A stretch of 64,000 bases of DNA from Nocardiopsis endophytica. Its GTDB lineage: Bacteria; Actinomycetota; Actinomycetes; Streptosporangiales; Streptosporangiaceae. Each line of letters opens with the position of its first letter. Position 1 is the stretch's first letter. The stretch is taken from NCBI RefSeq assembly GCF_027706725.1, contig NZ_JAQFWQ010000026.1:1-64000 (forward strand), written 5' to 3'. The notes under the pieces are model-generated. The model did no database searches. It was not told the origin of the DNA and worked only from the letters and a program-made list of their open reading frames with translations. The position numbers were made by a program, and so were the translations under genes. Below, piece after piece: positions 8,019 through 16,442 of this stretch.

Positions 8019-9092
8019 TTACCCGGCCTCGACCAGCCGCTCGAAGGTCCGCGCTATGTGCTGGGCGCCGGCCTGGTTGGTGTGGATGTCGGGGCCGTCC
8101 TGGGTGTTGCACATCCACGTGTAGTCGCAGATGTACTGCACGTTGGTCGGCATGTCCGAGTCGCCGTCCCCGGACTCCTCGAAGTTCTGAGACTCGAAGG
8201 CCTCCTCCACGTCGGCCACCTGCATGTCGGCGTCGCTGTAGGAGGAGCGCAGGATGTCGTTCATCTCCAGCAGCACGTCGGTGGCGTAGTCGACGAGCTC
8301 GTCGTCGGCGGGGGAGTCCGCGTCGCCTCCGCCGTCACCGCCGTCCCCGTCGCCGCCGTCCCCGTCCCCGTCGCCGTCGCTCTCCGACCCGGAGTCCTCC
8401 AGCAGCATCGCCGCGAGGAAGGGGTTGTAGTACGTCATGCCGATGATCTGCACGTCCGGTCCGGCGGCCGCGCGCAGCCGGGAGGTGATCTCGGGGACCT
8501 CCTCCTCCAGCCGGTCGAGCCCGTCCTCGACGCAGTCCCGGTCGAGCTCCACGTCCGGGGTGCCGCCGTTGCCGGAGTCCCCGCTTTCCTCGGACCCCTC
8601 CGACCCCTCGGGCCCCTCTGACTCCTCGGGCTCCGCAACGGCGCCCTCCGGGGCCTCGGGCCCACCGCCTCCCAGGTCCACGCACCCGGTGAAGTTGTTG
8701 CCGCCGATGTCGATCGTCACCAGGTCCACCTGCCCCCGGTGCTCCTCCAGGAACCGCTCGGCCTGGGCGAGCTGCGTCCCCTCGGTGTAGCGCTCCCCGC
8801 AGAGCTCCAGCCCGCCGTCCTTGAAGGTCGTGGTGTCCTCGCCGCCGCAGCCCATCCGCTCGTGGCGCAGCGACGGCCGCCCGTCCTTCAGCGTGCGGTA
8901 CAGCGCGTCGGTATAGCCGTCGGTGGTCTCCTCGAACCCGCCCTCGCCGTCGGGCTGCACGCCCACGGCCAGGGAGTCGCCCAGGGACAGGTAGTACCGC
9001 TCCTCGGGCGCCCCGCCGGACTCCTCGGAGGAGCAGGCGGCCGCCGCCAGGAGGACCGCCGCGGCGAGGGCGGCGCTGCGCTTGATGTGCAC
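8019..9092 (-). CDS. Secreted SGNH/GDSL hydrolase lipoprotein
   Basis: This predicted lipoprotein has 357 aa. A short Lys-Arg start, a hydrophobic stretch and a lipobox ending AAAC (Cys ~20) indicate export and lipid anchoring. SGNH block I is SLGDSLAVG, block III is IDIGGNNFTG and block V is DIHTNQAGAQH, so the Ser, Gly, Asn and Asp/His residues are all present. The substrate (ester or acyl group) is not deducible. Two low-complexity inserts break the domain: a Glu/Ser/Gly stretch and a Asp-Gly run encoded at about 8328-8390. Six to eight cysteines suggest disulfides. It reads in the same direction as the marR gene, 161 bp downstream of it. Independent transcription is likely. Confidence 0.88.
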   Translation of the reverse strand: MHIKRSAALAAAVLLAAAACSSEESGGAPEERYYLSLGDSLAVGVQPDGEGGFEETTDGYTDALYRTLKDGRPSLRHERMGCGGEDTTTFKDGGLELCGERYTEGTQLAQAERFLEEHRGQVDLVTIDIGGNNFTGCVDLGGGGPEAPEGAVAEPEESEGPEGSEGSEESGDSGNGGTPDVELDRDCVEDGLDRLEEEVPEITSRLRAAAGPDVQIIGMTYYNPFLAAMLLEDSGSESDGDGDGDGGDGDGGDGGGDADSPADDELVDYATDVLLEMNDILRSSYSDADMQVADVEEAFESQNFEESGDGDSDMPTNVQYICDYTWMCNTQDGPDIHTNQAGAQHIARTFERLVEAG

Positions 9093-9253
9093 GTAGATCT
9101 CCGCTCGAATCGGACACGTTGCCTGCGCGCCCCGGCGGCATCCCGGTGAGGGGACGGATACCGCCGAGTAACAAGAGTGTCCGAAACGGGGGCGTACGTC
9201 GAGGGGTCGTCTCAGAGGTGCCGCCTCAGAGGGGGCGGCTCAGCGGGGGCTCC

Positions 9254-9748
9254 TCACTCGTCCAGCGGCGACAGCAGCGAGCGCAGCAGGGCGGCCAGCG
9301 CCGTGCGCTCGCCTGCGGGCATCGGCTCCAGGATCGACTCCTCGTAGCCGAGCAGGGCCTCCAGGGCGGCGTCCACGCGCTCGCGCCCCTCGTCGGTGAG
9401 GCGCACCAGCACCCCGCGCTTGTCGGCGGGGTCGGGGCGCCGCCGCACCAGCCCCGCCGCGGCCAGGCGGTCGATGCGGTTGGTCATGGTCCCCGAGGTG
9501 ACCAGGGTGGCGCGGAGCAGCCGCCCCGGGCTCAGCTCGTAGGGGGCGCCGGAGCGGCGCAGCTCGGCGAGCACGTCGAACTCCCACGGCTCCAGGCCGT
9601 GGTCGGTGAAGACCGCGCGCCGGGCCCGGTCCAGATGGCGCGCGAGCCGCGAGACGCGGCTGAGCACCTGCAGCGGCGCAACATCGAGGTCCGGGCGCTC
9701 CGCACGCCACGCCTCGACCAGCCCGTCGACCTCATCACGCATGAGCAC
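9254..9748 (-). CDS. MarR-family transcriptional regulator
   Basis: This winged-helix repressor has 164 aa, the usual MarR size. The helix-turn-helix and wing read SPGRLLRATLVTSGTMTNRIDRL and VRRRPDPADKRGVLVRLTDEGRE. The start is GTG 9748 or the in-frame ATG at 9742. A 14-bp perfect palindrome lies only 10 bp upstream, so autoregulation is likely. No transporter or enzyme is divergently placed; the only co-directional downstream gene is the GDSL lipoprotein. The effector is unknown. Confidence 0.9.
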   Translation of the reverse strand: MLMRDEVDGLVEAWRAERPDLDVAPLQVLSRVSRLARHLDRARRAVFTDHGLEPWEFDVLAELRRSGAPYELSPGRLLRATLVTSGTMTNRIDRLAAAGLVRRRPDPADKRGVLVRLTDEGRERVDAALEALLGYEESILEPMPAGERTALAALLRSLLSPLDE

Positions 9749-9757
9749 ACCCTATCT

Positions 9758-9771
9758 CTTGATATCAAGAT
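9758..9771. promoter_or_regulatory. Probable MarR operator
   Basis: TCTTGATATCAAGA is a perfect 14-bp palindrome with the TTGATATCAA core seen in many MarR-family operators. It lies 10 bp upstream of the marR GTG start, overlapping any promoter for that gene. Confidence 0.75.
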
Positions 9772-9813
9772 AGTGTGCCCGACACGGCGATGCGGGCGAC
9801 AGGCCGGTCGGCC

Positions 9814-10473
9814 CTAGCGTTCCGGCCGCTTCCGGTCGACCGACTCCAGGGACGGCTTGGGCTCCAGCGCCGACAGGCCGTTCCAGGCCAGGTTGACCAG
9901 GTGCGCGGCCACCACCTCGCGCTTGGGCTTGCGCACCTCCAGCCACCACTGGCCGGTCAGCGCCACCATGCCCACCAGCGACTGGGCGTACATCGGCGCC
10001 AGCTTGGGGTCGTACCCGCGCTGCTTGAACTCGTCGGCCAGGATGTGCTCGACCTGGGTGGCGATGTCGCTGATCAGGCTGGCGAAGCTGCCGGTGCCCG
10101 AGGCGGCGTGGGAGTCGCGGGCCAGGATGCGGAACCCCTGGCTGTTCTCCTCGACGTAGCGCAGCAGCGCCAGCGCGGCGTTCTCGATCTTGCCGCGGGC
10201 GTGGTCGGCGGTGAGCGAACTGCCGACCATGCCCAGCAGCGTGCGCATCTCCCGGTCCACGACGACGGCGTAGATGCCCTCCTTGCCGCCGAAGTGCTCG
10301 TAGACCACGGGCTTGGAGACCCCGGCGCGGGCCGCGATCTCCTCCACGGAGGTGCCGTCGAAGCCGCGCTCGGCGAACAGCTCCCGGCCGATGTCCAGGA
10401 GCTGCTCACGGCGTTCCCTGCCGGTCATCCGCTTCTTGCGGGACCGGACCTTCTTCTCGCCCACGGCTTCCAT
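9814..10473 (-). CDS. TetR-family regulator of the desaturase operon
   Basis: This is a 219-aa TetR regulator. The N-terminal helix-turn-helix reads TSVEEIAARAGVSKPVVYEHFGGKEGIY, preceded by a basic stretch (KKVRSRKKRM). The C-terminal ligand domain ends with WLEVRKPKREVVAAHLVNLAWNGLS, as in actinobacterial regulators found beside acyl-CoA desaturases. ATG 10473 starts 14 bp after the desaturase stop, so both are probably one transcript. The only obvious operator is upstream of the desaturase (11553-11572), which predicts joint autoregulation by an acyl-CoA or fatty acid signal; this is inferred from context. Confidence 0.9.
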   Translation of the reverse strand: MEAVGEKKVRSRKKRMTGRERREQLLDIGRELFAERGFDGTSVEEIAARAGVSKPVVYEHFGGKEGIYAVVVDREMRTLLGMVGSSLTADHARGKIENAALALLRYVEENSQGFRILARDSHAASGTGSFASLISDIATQVEHILADEFKQRGYDPKLAPMYAQSLVGMVALTGQWWLEVRKPKREVVAAHLVNLAWNGLSALEPKPSLESVDRKRPER

Positions 10474-10487
10474 GATGGTTCCCGACT

Positions 10488-11438
10488 CTAGACGCTCACG
10501 CGCTTGGCCGCGAGGCGTTCGGCGTTGGGCCAGCGGACCTTGGTGGCCCACCCCAGCTTCTCGAAGGCCCAGATGATCCTGGCGGAGATGTCGACCTGCC
10601 CCTTGAGCACGCCGTGCCGGGCGCAGGTGGGGTCGGCGTGGTGCAGGTTGTGCCAGGACTCCCCGAAGGAGGGGATGGCCAGCCACCACACGTTCCGGGA
10701 GCGGTCCCGGACCTCGAAGTTCTCCTCGCCGATGGTGTGGCAGATGGAGTTGATCGACCAGGTCACGTGGTGCAGCAGCGCCACCCGGACCAGCCCCGCC
10801 CAGAAGAAGGCGGTGAACGCGCCCCACCACGACATGGTCACCAGGCCGCCGATGGCGGCCGGGGCCAGGAGGGAGAACAGCACCAGCGGCACGAAGAGCT
10901 TGTCGACCCGGACGATGTCCTTGTCCTTGAGCAGGTCCGGCGCGAAGCGCTTGGGCGAGGTCTTCTCCTCGCTCAGGAACATCCACGCCATGTGCGCGTA
11001 GAAGAGCCCCTTGGCGACCGAGCGCCAGTCGTCGCCGAAGCGCCACGGCGAGTGCGGGTCGCCCTCGGCGTCGGCGTACTTGTGGTGGCGGCGGTGGTCG
11101 GCCACCCACTTGATGACGCTGCCCTCGATGGCCAGGCTCCCCGCCACGGCGAGCGCGATGCGCAGCGGCCGGTTGGCCTTGAAGGAGCCGTGGGTGAAGT
11201 GCCGGTGGAAGCCGACGGTGATGCCCAGCCCCGACACCAGGTAGAAGGCAGCGCCGATGCCCACGTCCAGCGGGGACAGCCCCCAGCCCCAGGCGAAGGG
11301 GACCGCGGCGACCAGGGCCAGGAGCGGCACCAGGACGAAGACGAAAACGGTGATCCGCTGGGCCTTGCTGGCCCCCTCGGGGTCGAGCTCGGGCTCGGGC
11401 GCCCGCTTCGGTGCGGGCTCGGCGACTACTGCGGTCAT
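10488..11438 (-). CDS. Acyl-CoA delta-9 desaturase
   Basis: This membrane-bound di-iron desaturase (316 aa) would introduce a cis double bond into acyl-CoA, tuning membrane fluidity. All three histidine boxes are visible: HRHFTH (78-83), HRRHH (115-119) and HNLHH near the C-terminus. Hydrophobic segments at ~30-50, 55-75, 95-110 and ~180-220 give the usual four-helix topology. Electrons probably come from a separate oxidoreductase that is not encoded nearby. It resembles the mycobacterial DesA3 type. Its gene is first in a two-gene unit with the TetR regulator. Confidence 0.94.
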   Translation of the reverse strand: MTAVVAEPAPKRAPEPELDPEGASKAQRITVFVFVLVPLLALVAAVPFAWGWGLSPLDVGIGAAFYLVSGLGITVGFHRHFTHGSFKANRPLRIALAVAGSLAIEGSVIKWVADHRRHHKYADAEGDPHSPWRFGDDWRSVAKGLFYAHMAWMFLSEEKTSPKRFAPDLLKDKDIVRVDKLFVPLVLFSLLAPAAIGGLVTMSWWGAFTAFFWAGLVRVALLHHVTWSINSICHTIGEENFEVRDRSRNVWWLAIPSFGESWHNLHHADPTCARHGVLKGQVDISARIIWAFEKLGWATKVRWPNAERLAAKRVSV

Positions 11439-11761
11439 CTACTCCACCTGCGTTCTCGTGACGGCCGTGCGGGGCGCACGTGCGGAGACGCCTCCGCCCG
11501 CGCCGCCCGACCGCCCGGCGATCGCGTCGACAACTTATACCTACGTAACCGTAACCTACGAAGGCGTAGGTTGCGCAAGACCCGTCGCGGCGGTCCGCGC
11601 CGGCCGGGTGCGGACCGGTGCGGCGCGCGGTGCGCCCCGGTGCCGCGCGACCCGGCCGTGCACGGCGGTGAGCGCCGGGGCGGAGGGTTTTCGGGATGAC
11701 CGGATGTCGGGGAGCGGCTATCGTGTGCCGTGGAGGCGTGCGCGGACCGCGCCGCAGTCCA
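11439..11761. promoter_or_regulatory. Desaturase promoter region with TetR-type operator
   Basis: This 323-bp gap has no gene. At 11553-11572 lies AACCTACGAAGGCGTAGGTT, an inverted repeat with 8-bp arms and a 4-bp spacer. A related half-site (ACCTACGTAACCG) follows at about 11540-11552. On the minus strand the TATAAG at 11534-11539 could be the -10 element, placing the operator over the -35 region. The best candidate binder is the TetR protein of this operon. The remainder up to the tRNA is plain GC-rich sequence and presumably carries the tRNA promoter. Confidence 0.7.
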
Positions 11762-11832
11762 TCCCGGGTGGTGTAATGGCAGCACTGCGGTTTTTGGTGC
11801 CGTTTGTCCAGGTTCGAGTCCTGGCCCGGGAG
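11762..11832 (+). tRNA. tRNA-Gln (anticodon UUG)
   Basis: A 71-nt cloverleaf can be drawn. The acceptor stem is TCCCGGG/CCCGGGA, the T arm has GGTTCGAGTCC, and the anticodon stem-loop is GCGGT-TTTTGGT-GCCGT with anticodon TTG and U33. The sequence closely follows actinobacterial tRNA-Gln. The genomic 3' end is GCC, so CCA is not encoded. Its position just upstream of glmU is common in actinomycetes. Confidence 0.92.
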
Positions 11833-12142
11833 CCCTTCCCCACCGGTCCCTCGGGGTCCATCGCGGCCCCCTCCCGCGGCGCCGATGGCCGATCTCACAC
11901 CCGGCCCGCGCCCCCCGGCGCCCCTGGGCCCCTGCGCAGGTCCGCCCCGGGGTGCGCCCCGAGGCCCCCGGGCGCCGCATGTATCCTTCCCCTGTCGGCC
12001 CCTGATCCCGCTCCCATCAGCGTGCGCGCAGGGCGATGTTCAGCCTCGCCGACCGGTCGCGTCGGCCGCGCGGGGGACCCGCCCGGCGGCGCCGGCGCGA
12101 CGACGCATCCGATACCGCCAGCGACATGAGGAGTCTCCGCCC
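11833..12142. other. Intergenic region before glmU
   Basis: This 310-bp region contains no supported gene; the frame open across it is an upstream extension of glmU without an internal start signal. A possible -10 (TGTATCCT) is at about 11979-11986. A ribosome site TGAGGAG lies at 12126-12132, ten bases before the GTG. No further structure was recognised. Confidence 0.5.
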
Positions 12143-13618
12143 GTGAGCGTGAGCCGTCCGGCTGCCGTCATCGTCCTCGCGGCGGGCGAGGGCACCCGAA
12201 TGAAGTCCAGGCTTCCCAAGGTCCTGCACGAGATCTGCGGGCGGGCCATGCTGGGCCACGTCCTCGCCGCCGCCGGGGAGCTGGATCCCGAGCGCACCGT
12301 CGCCGTCATCGGCCACGCCCGTGAGCGCGTCGGCGCCTACCTGGCCGAGGCCGCGCCGGAGGTGGCCACCGCCGTGCAGGCCGAGCAGAACGGCACCGGC
12401 CACGCGGTCCGGGTGGCGGTGGAGGAGCTCAAGGCGCAGGGCGCCCGGCTGTCCGGGACCGTGGTGCTGGCCTACGGCGACACCCCCCTGCTGCGCGGCT
12501 CCACCCTGGCCGGCCTGGTCGAAGCGCACGAGTCGGCGGGCAACGCGGTCACCGTGCTCTCGGCGAAGGTCCCCGACCCGGCCGGGTACGGCCGCGTGGT
12601 GCGCGACGCCGACGGGGTCTTCACCGAGATCGTCGAGCACGCCGACGCCACCGCCGAGCAGCGCGCCGTCGACGAGATCAACTCCGGCATGTACGCCTTC
12701 GACGGCGACCTGCTGGCCGAGGTGGTGCACCGGCTGTCCACCGACAACGCCAAGGGCGAGGAGTACATCACCGACGCCGTGGCGATCCTGCGCGGCGACG
12801 GCCACCGGGTCGACGCGGCCCTGGCCGCCGACTGGGTGGAGATCCAGGGCGTCAACGACCGCGTGCAGCTCGCCGAGGCGCGCCGCCTGCTCAACGACCG
12901 GCTGCTCGAGGCGCACATGCGCGCCGGGGTGACCGTCGTCGACCCCGCCACCACCTGGGTCGACGTCCAGGTCGAGGTGGGCCGCGACACCGTGCTCGAA
13001 CCCCAGGTGCGGCTGCGCGGCGGCACCCGCGTGGGCGAGGGCGCCGTGGTCGGCCCGAACACCACGCTGACCGACACCGCGGTCGGCGACGAGGCGCAGG
13101 TCCGCGAGGCCTACGCGGAGGGGGCCGAGGTCGGCCCCGGCGCCTCCGTCGGCCCCTACGTCTACCTGCGGCCCGGGGCGGTGCTGCGCGACGGCGCCAA
13201 GGCCGGCACGTTCGTCGAGGTCAAGAACTCGACCGTCGGCCCCCGGTCCAAGGTCCCGCACCTGACCTACGTCGGCGACGCCGACATCGGCGAGGGCGTC
13301 AACATCGGCGCCTCGTCGGTGTTCGTGAACTACGACGGCGTCCACAAGCACCGGACCACCATCGGCGACCACGCGCGGACCGGGAGCGACAACATGTTCG
13401 TCGCCCCGGTGAGCGTGGGGCCGGGCGCCTACTCGGGCGCCGGGACGGTGGTCCGCGATGATGTCCCGCCCGGTGCGCTGGCGGTCTCCGCCGGAGGCCA
13501 GCGCAACATCGAGGGGTGGGTGCAGCGGAAGCGCCCGGGCACCGCCGCGGCCGAGGCCGCCGAGCGCGCGCTCCGGGACGCCGAGATCCGCGACGAAGAC
13601 GCCGGCAAAGGCGAATGA
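12143..13618 (+). CDS. glmU: Bifunctional GlcN-1-P acetyltransferase / GlcNAc-1-P uridylyltransferase
   Basis: GlmU makes UDP-GlcNAc in the cytoplasm by acetylating glucosamine-1-phosphate and transferring UMP. The N-terminal pyrophosphorylase domain begins with VLAAGEGTRMKS (residues 11-22). The C-terminal half is a left-handed beta helix with hexapeptide repeats and the acetyl-CoA site (KNSTVG, THLTYVGD-like HLTYVGD, NYDG). The length of 491 aa fits actinobacterial GlmU. GTG 12143 is preferred to the longer open frame because TGAGGAG precedes it and the domain starts directly. prs follows after 25 bp, the conserved glmU-prs order. UDP-GlcNAc from here would also feed the polysaccharide genes downstream. 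Confidence 0.96.
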   Translation: MSVSRPAAVIVLAAGEGTRMKSRLPKVLHEICGRAMLGHVLAAAGELDPERTVAVIGHARERVGAYLAEAAPEVATAVQAEQNGTGHAVRVAVEELKAQGARLSGTVVLAYGDTPLLRGSTLAGLVEAHESAGNAVTVLSAKVPDPAGYGRVVRDADGVFTEIVEHADATAEQRAVDEINSGMYAFDGDLLAEVVHRLSTDNAKGEEYITDAVAILRGDGHRVDAALAADWVEIQGVNDRVQLAEARRLLNDRLLEAHMRAGVTVVDPATTWVDVQVEVGRDTVLEPQVRLRGGTRVGEGAVVGPNTTLTDTAVGDEAQVREAYAEGAEVGPGASVGPYVYLRPGAVLRDGAKAGTFVEVKNSTVGPRSKVPHLTYVGDADIGEGVNIGASSVFVNYDGVHKHRTTIGDHARTGSDNMFVAPVSVGPGAYSGAGTVVRDDVPPGALAVSAGGQRNIEGWVQRKRPGTAAAEAAERALRDAEIRDEDAGKGE

Positions 13619-13643
13619 CATGTGTCTGTGGGGGATCTGAGAA

Positions 13644-14615
13644 GTGACCGGCATTAAGGCCGCGGGTCAGAAGAAGCTGATGCTCTTCTCCGGGCGCACG
13701 CACCCGGAGCTGGCCGAGCAGGTGGCCGAGCAGCTCGGCATCCAGGTGGTTCCGACGAAGTTCCAGGACTTCGCCAACGGCGAGATGTACGTCCGCTACC
13801 TGGAGTCGGCCCGCGGGAGCGACGCGTTCGTTCTCCAGTGCCACTCCGACCCGATCAACGAGTCCATCATGGAGCAGCTCATCATGGTGGACGCGCTCAA
13901 GCGGGCCTCGGCCAAGCGCATCACGGTGATCACGCCGTTCCTTGGCTACGCCCGGCAGGACAAGAAGCACCTGGGCCGCGAGCCGATCACCGCCCGGCTG
14001 ATGACCGACCTGTTCGCCACCGCGGGGGCCAACCGCCTGATGGCGGTCGACCTGCACACCGACCAGATCCAGGGCTTCTTCAACGGGCCGGTGGACCACC
14101 TGTTCGCGCTGCCGCTGCTGGCCGACTACATCAACGGGCGGATCGAGGGGGCCGAGGCCACCGTGGTCTCGCCGGACGCCGGGCGGGTGCGCACCGCCGA
14201 CCGCTGGGCCGACCGCCTGGGGCTGCCGCTTGCCATCATCCACAAGCGGCGCGACCCCGAGGTCGCCAACGAGGTCAAGGTGCACGAGGTCGTCGGCGAG
14301 GTCGAGGGCCGCACCTGCATCCTGGTGGACGACATGATCGACACCGCCGGTACCATCGTGAAGGCCGCCGACGCCCTCTACGAGCAGGGCGCCAGCAACG
14401 TCATCGCCGCCGCCACGCACGGCGTGCTCAGCGGGCCGGCCGCCGAGCGGCTGCAGAACTCGCGCATCTCCGAGGTGGTCATCACCAACTCGCTGCCGGT
14501 GCCCAAGGAGCGCGACTTCGACAAGCTGACCCAGCTGTCCATCGCGCCCCTTCTGGCCAGGGCCATCAACGAGGTGTTCAGCGACGGGTCGGTCACCAGC
14601 CTCTTCGACGGCTGA
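13644..14615 (+). CDS. prs: Ribose-phosphate pyrophosphokinase (PRPP synthase)
   Basis: Prs converts ribose-5-phosphate and ATP to PRPP for nucleotide, histidine and tryptophan synthesis. At 323 aa it has normal class I length. It carries the flexible-loop and ATP site segments (FANGEMYVRY, PFLGYARQDKKH), the divalent metal/ATP segment AVDLHTDQIQGFF and the PRPP signature CILVDDMIDTAGT. The start is GTG 13644, in operon order after glmU. A strong GC hairpin follows the stop. Confidence 0.97.
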   Translation: MTGIKAAGQKKLMLFSGRTHPELAEQVAEQLGIQVVPTKFQDFANGEMYVRYLESARGSDAFVLQCHSDPINESIMEQLIMVDALKRASAKRITVITPFLGYARQDKKHLGREPITARLMTDLFATAGANRLMAVDLHTDQIQGFFNGPVDHLFALPLLADYINGRIEGAEATVVSPDAGRVRTADRWADRLGLPLAIIHKRRDPEVANEVKVHEVVGEVEGRTCILVDDMIDTAGTIVKAADALYEQGASNVIAAATHGVLSGPAAERLQNSRISEVVITNSLPVPKERDFDKLTQLSIAPLLARAINEVFSDGSVTSLFDG

Positions 14616-14632
14616 CCGGTCCGTGCAGGGTG

Positions 14633-14659
14633 CAGGGGAGGGCTCTGGGCCCTCCCCTG
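14633..14659 (+). terminator. Hairpin after prs
   Basis: Two 11-nt arms (14633-14643 and 14649-14659, CAGGGGAGGGC / GCCCTCCCCTG) pair perfectly around a 5-nt loop. No U-tract follows, as is usual for actinobacterial terminators. Confidence 0.75.
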
Positions 14660-14707
14660 GACACCGATGTGTACGGAAGACGTCGGGCGAGGCATTAGAC
14701 TGGACCG

Positions 14708-14908
14708 AGTGTCCCCGTGTCCGCGGGGTTCCACTGCGGCCACCGGGTCGAATGCCGCGTGGTCGCCGTGCCCGGGCGCGGCGCGCTTCGGCGTCTCCGC
14801 CTGCCTGCGGGACCGATCCCGTGCAGTTCTCCCGTGTCCCGCGGGAGTCGTTTCAGAGAAGTCGTGTTCCCCGTGTCGTGCGGGGACGAACCTCCGAGGA
14901 GTTTTGTC
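14708..14908 (+). promoter_or_regulatory. rplY leader with three look-alike hairpins
   Basis: TAGACT at 14696-14701 fits a -10 element, which would give a ~200-nt leader. Three hairpins share a TGTCnnG-type loop but have different, still complementary stems: CCCCG/CGGGG (14713-14728), CTCCCG/CGGGAG (14829-14847) and TCCCCG/CGGGGA (14868-14886). The last sits right before the GAGGAG ribosome site. This pattern suggests a structured regulatory leader, perhaps for autogenous control by L25; that role is inference. Confidence 0.5.
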
Positions 14909-15523
14909 GTGTCCGAGGTACGCATCGCTGCCGAGCCGCGCACGGAATTCGGCAAGGGCGCCGCACGCCGCGCCCGCCGCGCGGGTAAGGTGCCGGCCGT
15001 CCTCTACGGCCACGGCACCGAGCCCCGTCACATCACCCTTCCGGGCCACGACCTGATGCTCGCCCTGAAGACCCCGAACGTGCTGCTGCGCGTCGACGGC
15101 GTCGAGGGCAGGGAGAACCTGGTCCTGCCCAAGAGCGTGCAGCGCGACCCGATCAAGGGCTTCCTTGAGCACGTCGACCTGCTCGTGGTGAAGAAGGGCG
15201 AGAAGGTCAACGTCGAGATCGCGGTCAACCTGACCGGCGACGTCGCCTCCGGCAACTCGGTCTACCAGGAGCTGGTGACCGTCGAGGTCGCCGCCGAGGC
15301 CACCCACATCCCCGAGGGCGTGGAGCACTCGGTCGAGGGCCTGGAGGACGGCGCGCACGTCAGCGCGGGCGACCTGAAGCTGCCCGCCGGCGTGGAGCTG
15401 GTCACCGACCCCGAGGCGTGGGTCGCGTCGGTCTCCGCCGACCAGGCCGCCGAGGCCGAGGAGTCCGCCGAGGGCGAGTCCGAGGGCGAGGGCGAGTCCG
15501 CCGCGTCCGAGTCCGCCGAGTAG
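14909..15523 (+). CDS. rplY: 50S ribosomal protein L25 / Ctc
   Basis: L25 binds loop E of 5S rRNA in the large ribosomal subunit. At 204 aa this is the long Ctc form: an N-terminal L25 domain (residues 1-~95, with AVLYGHG and [21 protein letters not shown]) plus the C-terminal TL5-like domain. A Glu/Ser-rich acidic tail of ~30 residues closes the protein. GTG 14909 follows a good ribosome site (GAGGAG). It lies between prs and pth, the conserved actinobacterial order. Confidence 0.95.
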   Translation: MSEVRIAAEPRTEFGKGAARRARRAGKVPAVLYGHGTEPRHITLPGHDLMLALKTPNVLLRVDGVEGRENLVLPKSVQRDPIKGFLEHVDLLVVKKGEKVNVEIAVNLTGDVASGNSVYQELVTVEVAAEATHIPEGVEHSVEGLEDGAHVSAGDLKLPAGVELVTDPEAWVASVSADQAAEAEESAEGESEGEGESAASESAE

Positions 15524-15639
15524 TCGGCCCTCGAACGCGAATGGGCATGGGTCCGGTGCGTGGTCTCCTTGAGCGCCTGCTCGGGGGCCGCGCATCGGGT
15601 GTGTCCGGGGCCGATGCGGGCGGGGACGAGGGAACGGGC

Positions 15640-16215
15640 GTGGCCGAGACCGAGCGCTGGCTGGTGGTGGGGCTGGGCAACCCCGGCCCCAAGTACGCCG
15701 GGAACCGGCACAACGTGGGGTTCATGGTGGTGGACGAGCTCGCCGAGCGCGGCGGCCACCGCTGGAAGGCGCACAAGGCGCACGCCGACGTCGCCGAGGG
15801 CCGCCTGGCGGGCACCCCGGCGGTGCTGGCCAAGCCCCGCAGCTACATGAACCTCTCCGGCGGGCCGGTCGCCGGGCTGAGCCGGTTCTACAAGGTCCCG
15901 ATGGAGCGGGTCGTCGTCGTGCACGACGACATGGACATCGCCTTCGGGGCGCTCAAGCTCAAGCGGGGCGGCGGCGCGGGCGGCCACAACGGCCTGCGCT
16001 CGATCACCTCCTCCCTGTCCGGGCCGGACTACCTGCGCGTGCGCGTGGGGGTGGGGCGCCCGCCCGGGCGCATGGACCCGGCCGCCTACGTGCTCAAGGA
16101 CTTCTCCTCCACCGAGCGCAAGGACCTCCCGCTGGAGCTCGCGCGCGCCGCCGACGCGGTGGAGTCGCTCGTCACCGAGGGGCTGGAACGCGCCCAGAAC
16201 TCCTTCCACACCTGA
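15640..16215 (+). CDS. pth: Peptidyl-tRNA hydrolase
   Basis: Pth recycles peptidyl-tRNAs released from stalled ribosomes. From GTG 15640 the product is 191 aa, the usual length. The catalytic His and surroundings are in [16 protein letters not shown]; conserved Asn and Asp follow in SYMNLSG and VVHDDMD, and [12 protein letters not shown] is intact. An in-frame ATG at 15541 would add a 33-residue tail rich in Gly and Ala, but has no ribosome site, whereas GACGAGGGA precedes 15640. The gene closes the core glmU-prs-rplY-pth run; a U-tract terminator follows. Confidence 0.93.
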   Translation: MAETERWLVVGLGNPGPKYAGNRHNVGFMVVDELAERGGHRWKAHKAHADVAEGRLAGTPAVLAKPRSYMNLSGGPVAGLSRFYKVPMERVVVVHDDMDIAFGALKLKRGGGAGGHNGLRSITSSLSGPDYLRVRVGVGRPPGRMDPAAYVLKDFSSTERKDLPLELARAADAVESLVTEGLERAQNSFHT

Positions 16216-16263
16216 GGCGCACCACCGGCGCCGCCGCCGACCGCGCGCGGCACCGGGAAGGGG

Positions 16264-16286
16264 CCCGGCCGACGGCCGGGTTTTTT
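16264..16286 (+). terminator. Rho-independent terminator after pth
   Basis: CCCGGCC-GAC-GGCCGGG (16264-16280) is followed directly by six T residues and a further CTTT. It ends the core operon and marks the left boundary of the polysaccharide block. Confidence 0.92.
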
Positions 16287-16442
16287 CTTTACCCGATTAG
16301 GTCACGTCACGCGACTGAATGAACACTCTTGGCTACTGTTGGCCCATCGGAGCGAGTTTTCGCGCCTGCCGATTCCCCGCTCTTCACGGGCCGGTTCCGC
16401 CGGGCCGCGGTCGGCGGCGCGCCCAGGGCGAGGGGAGGGGTC

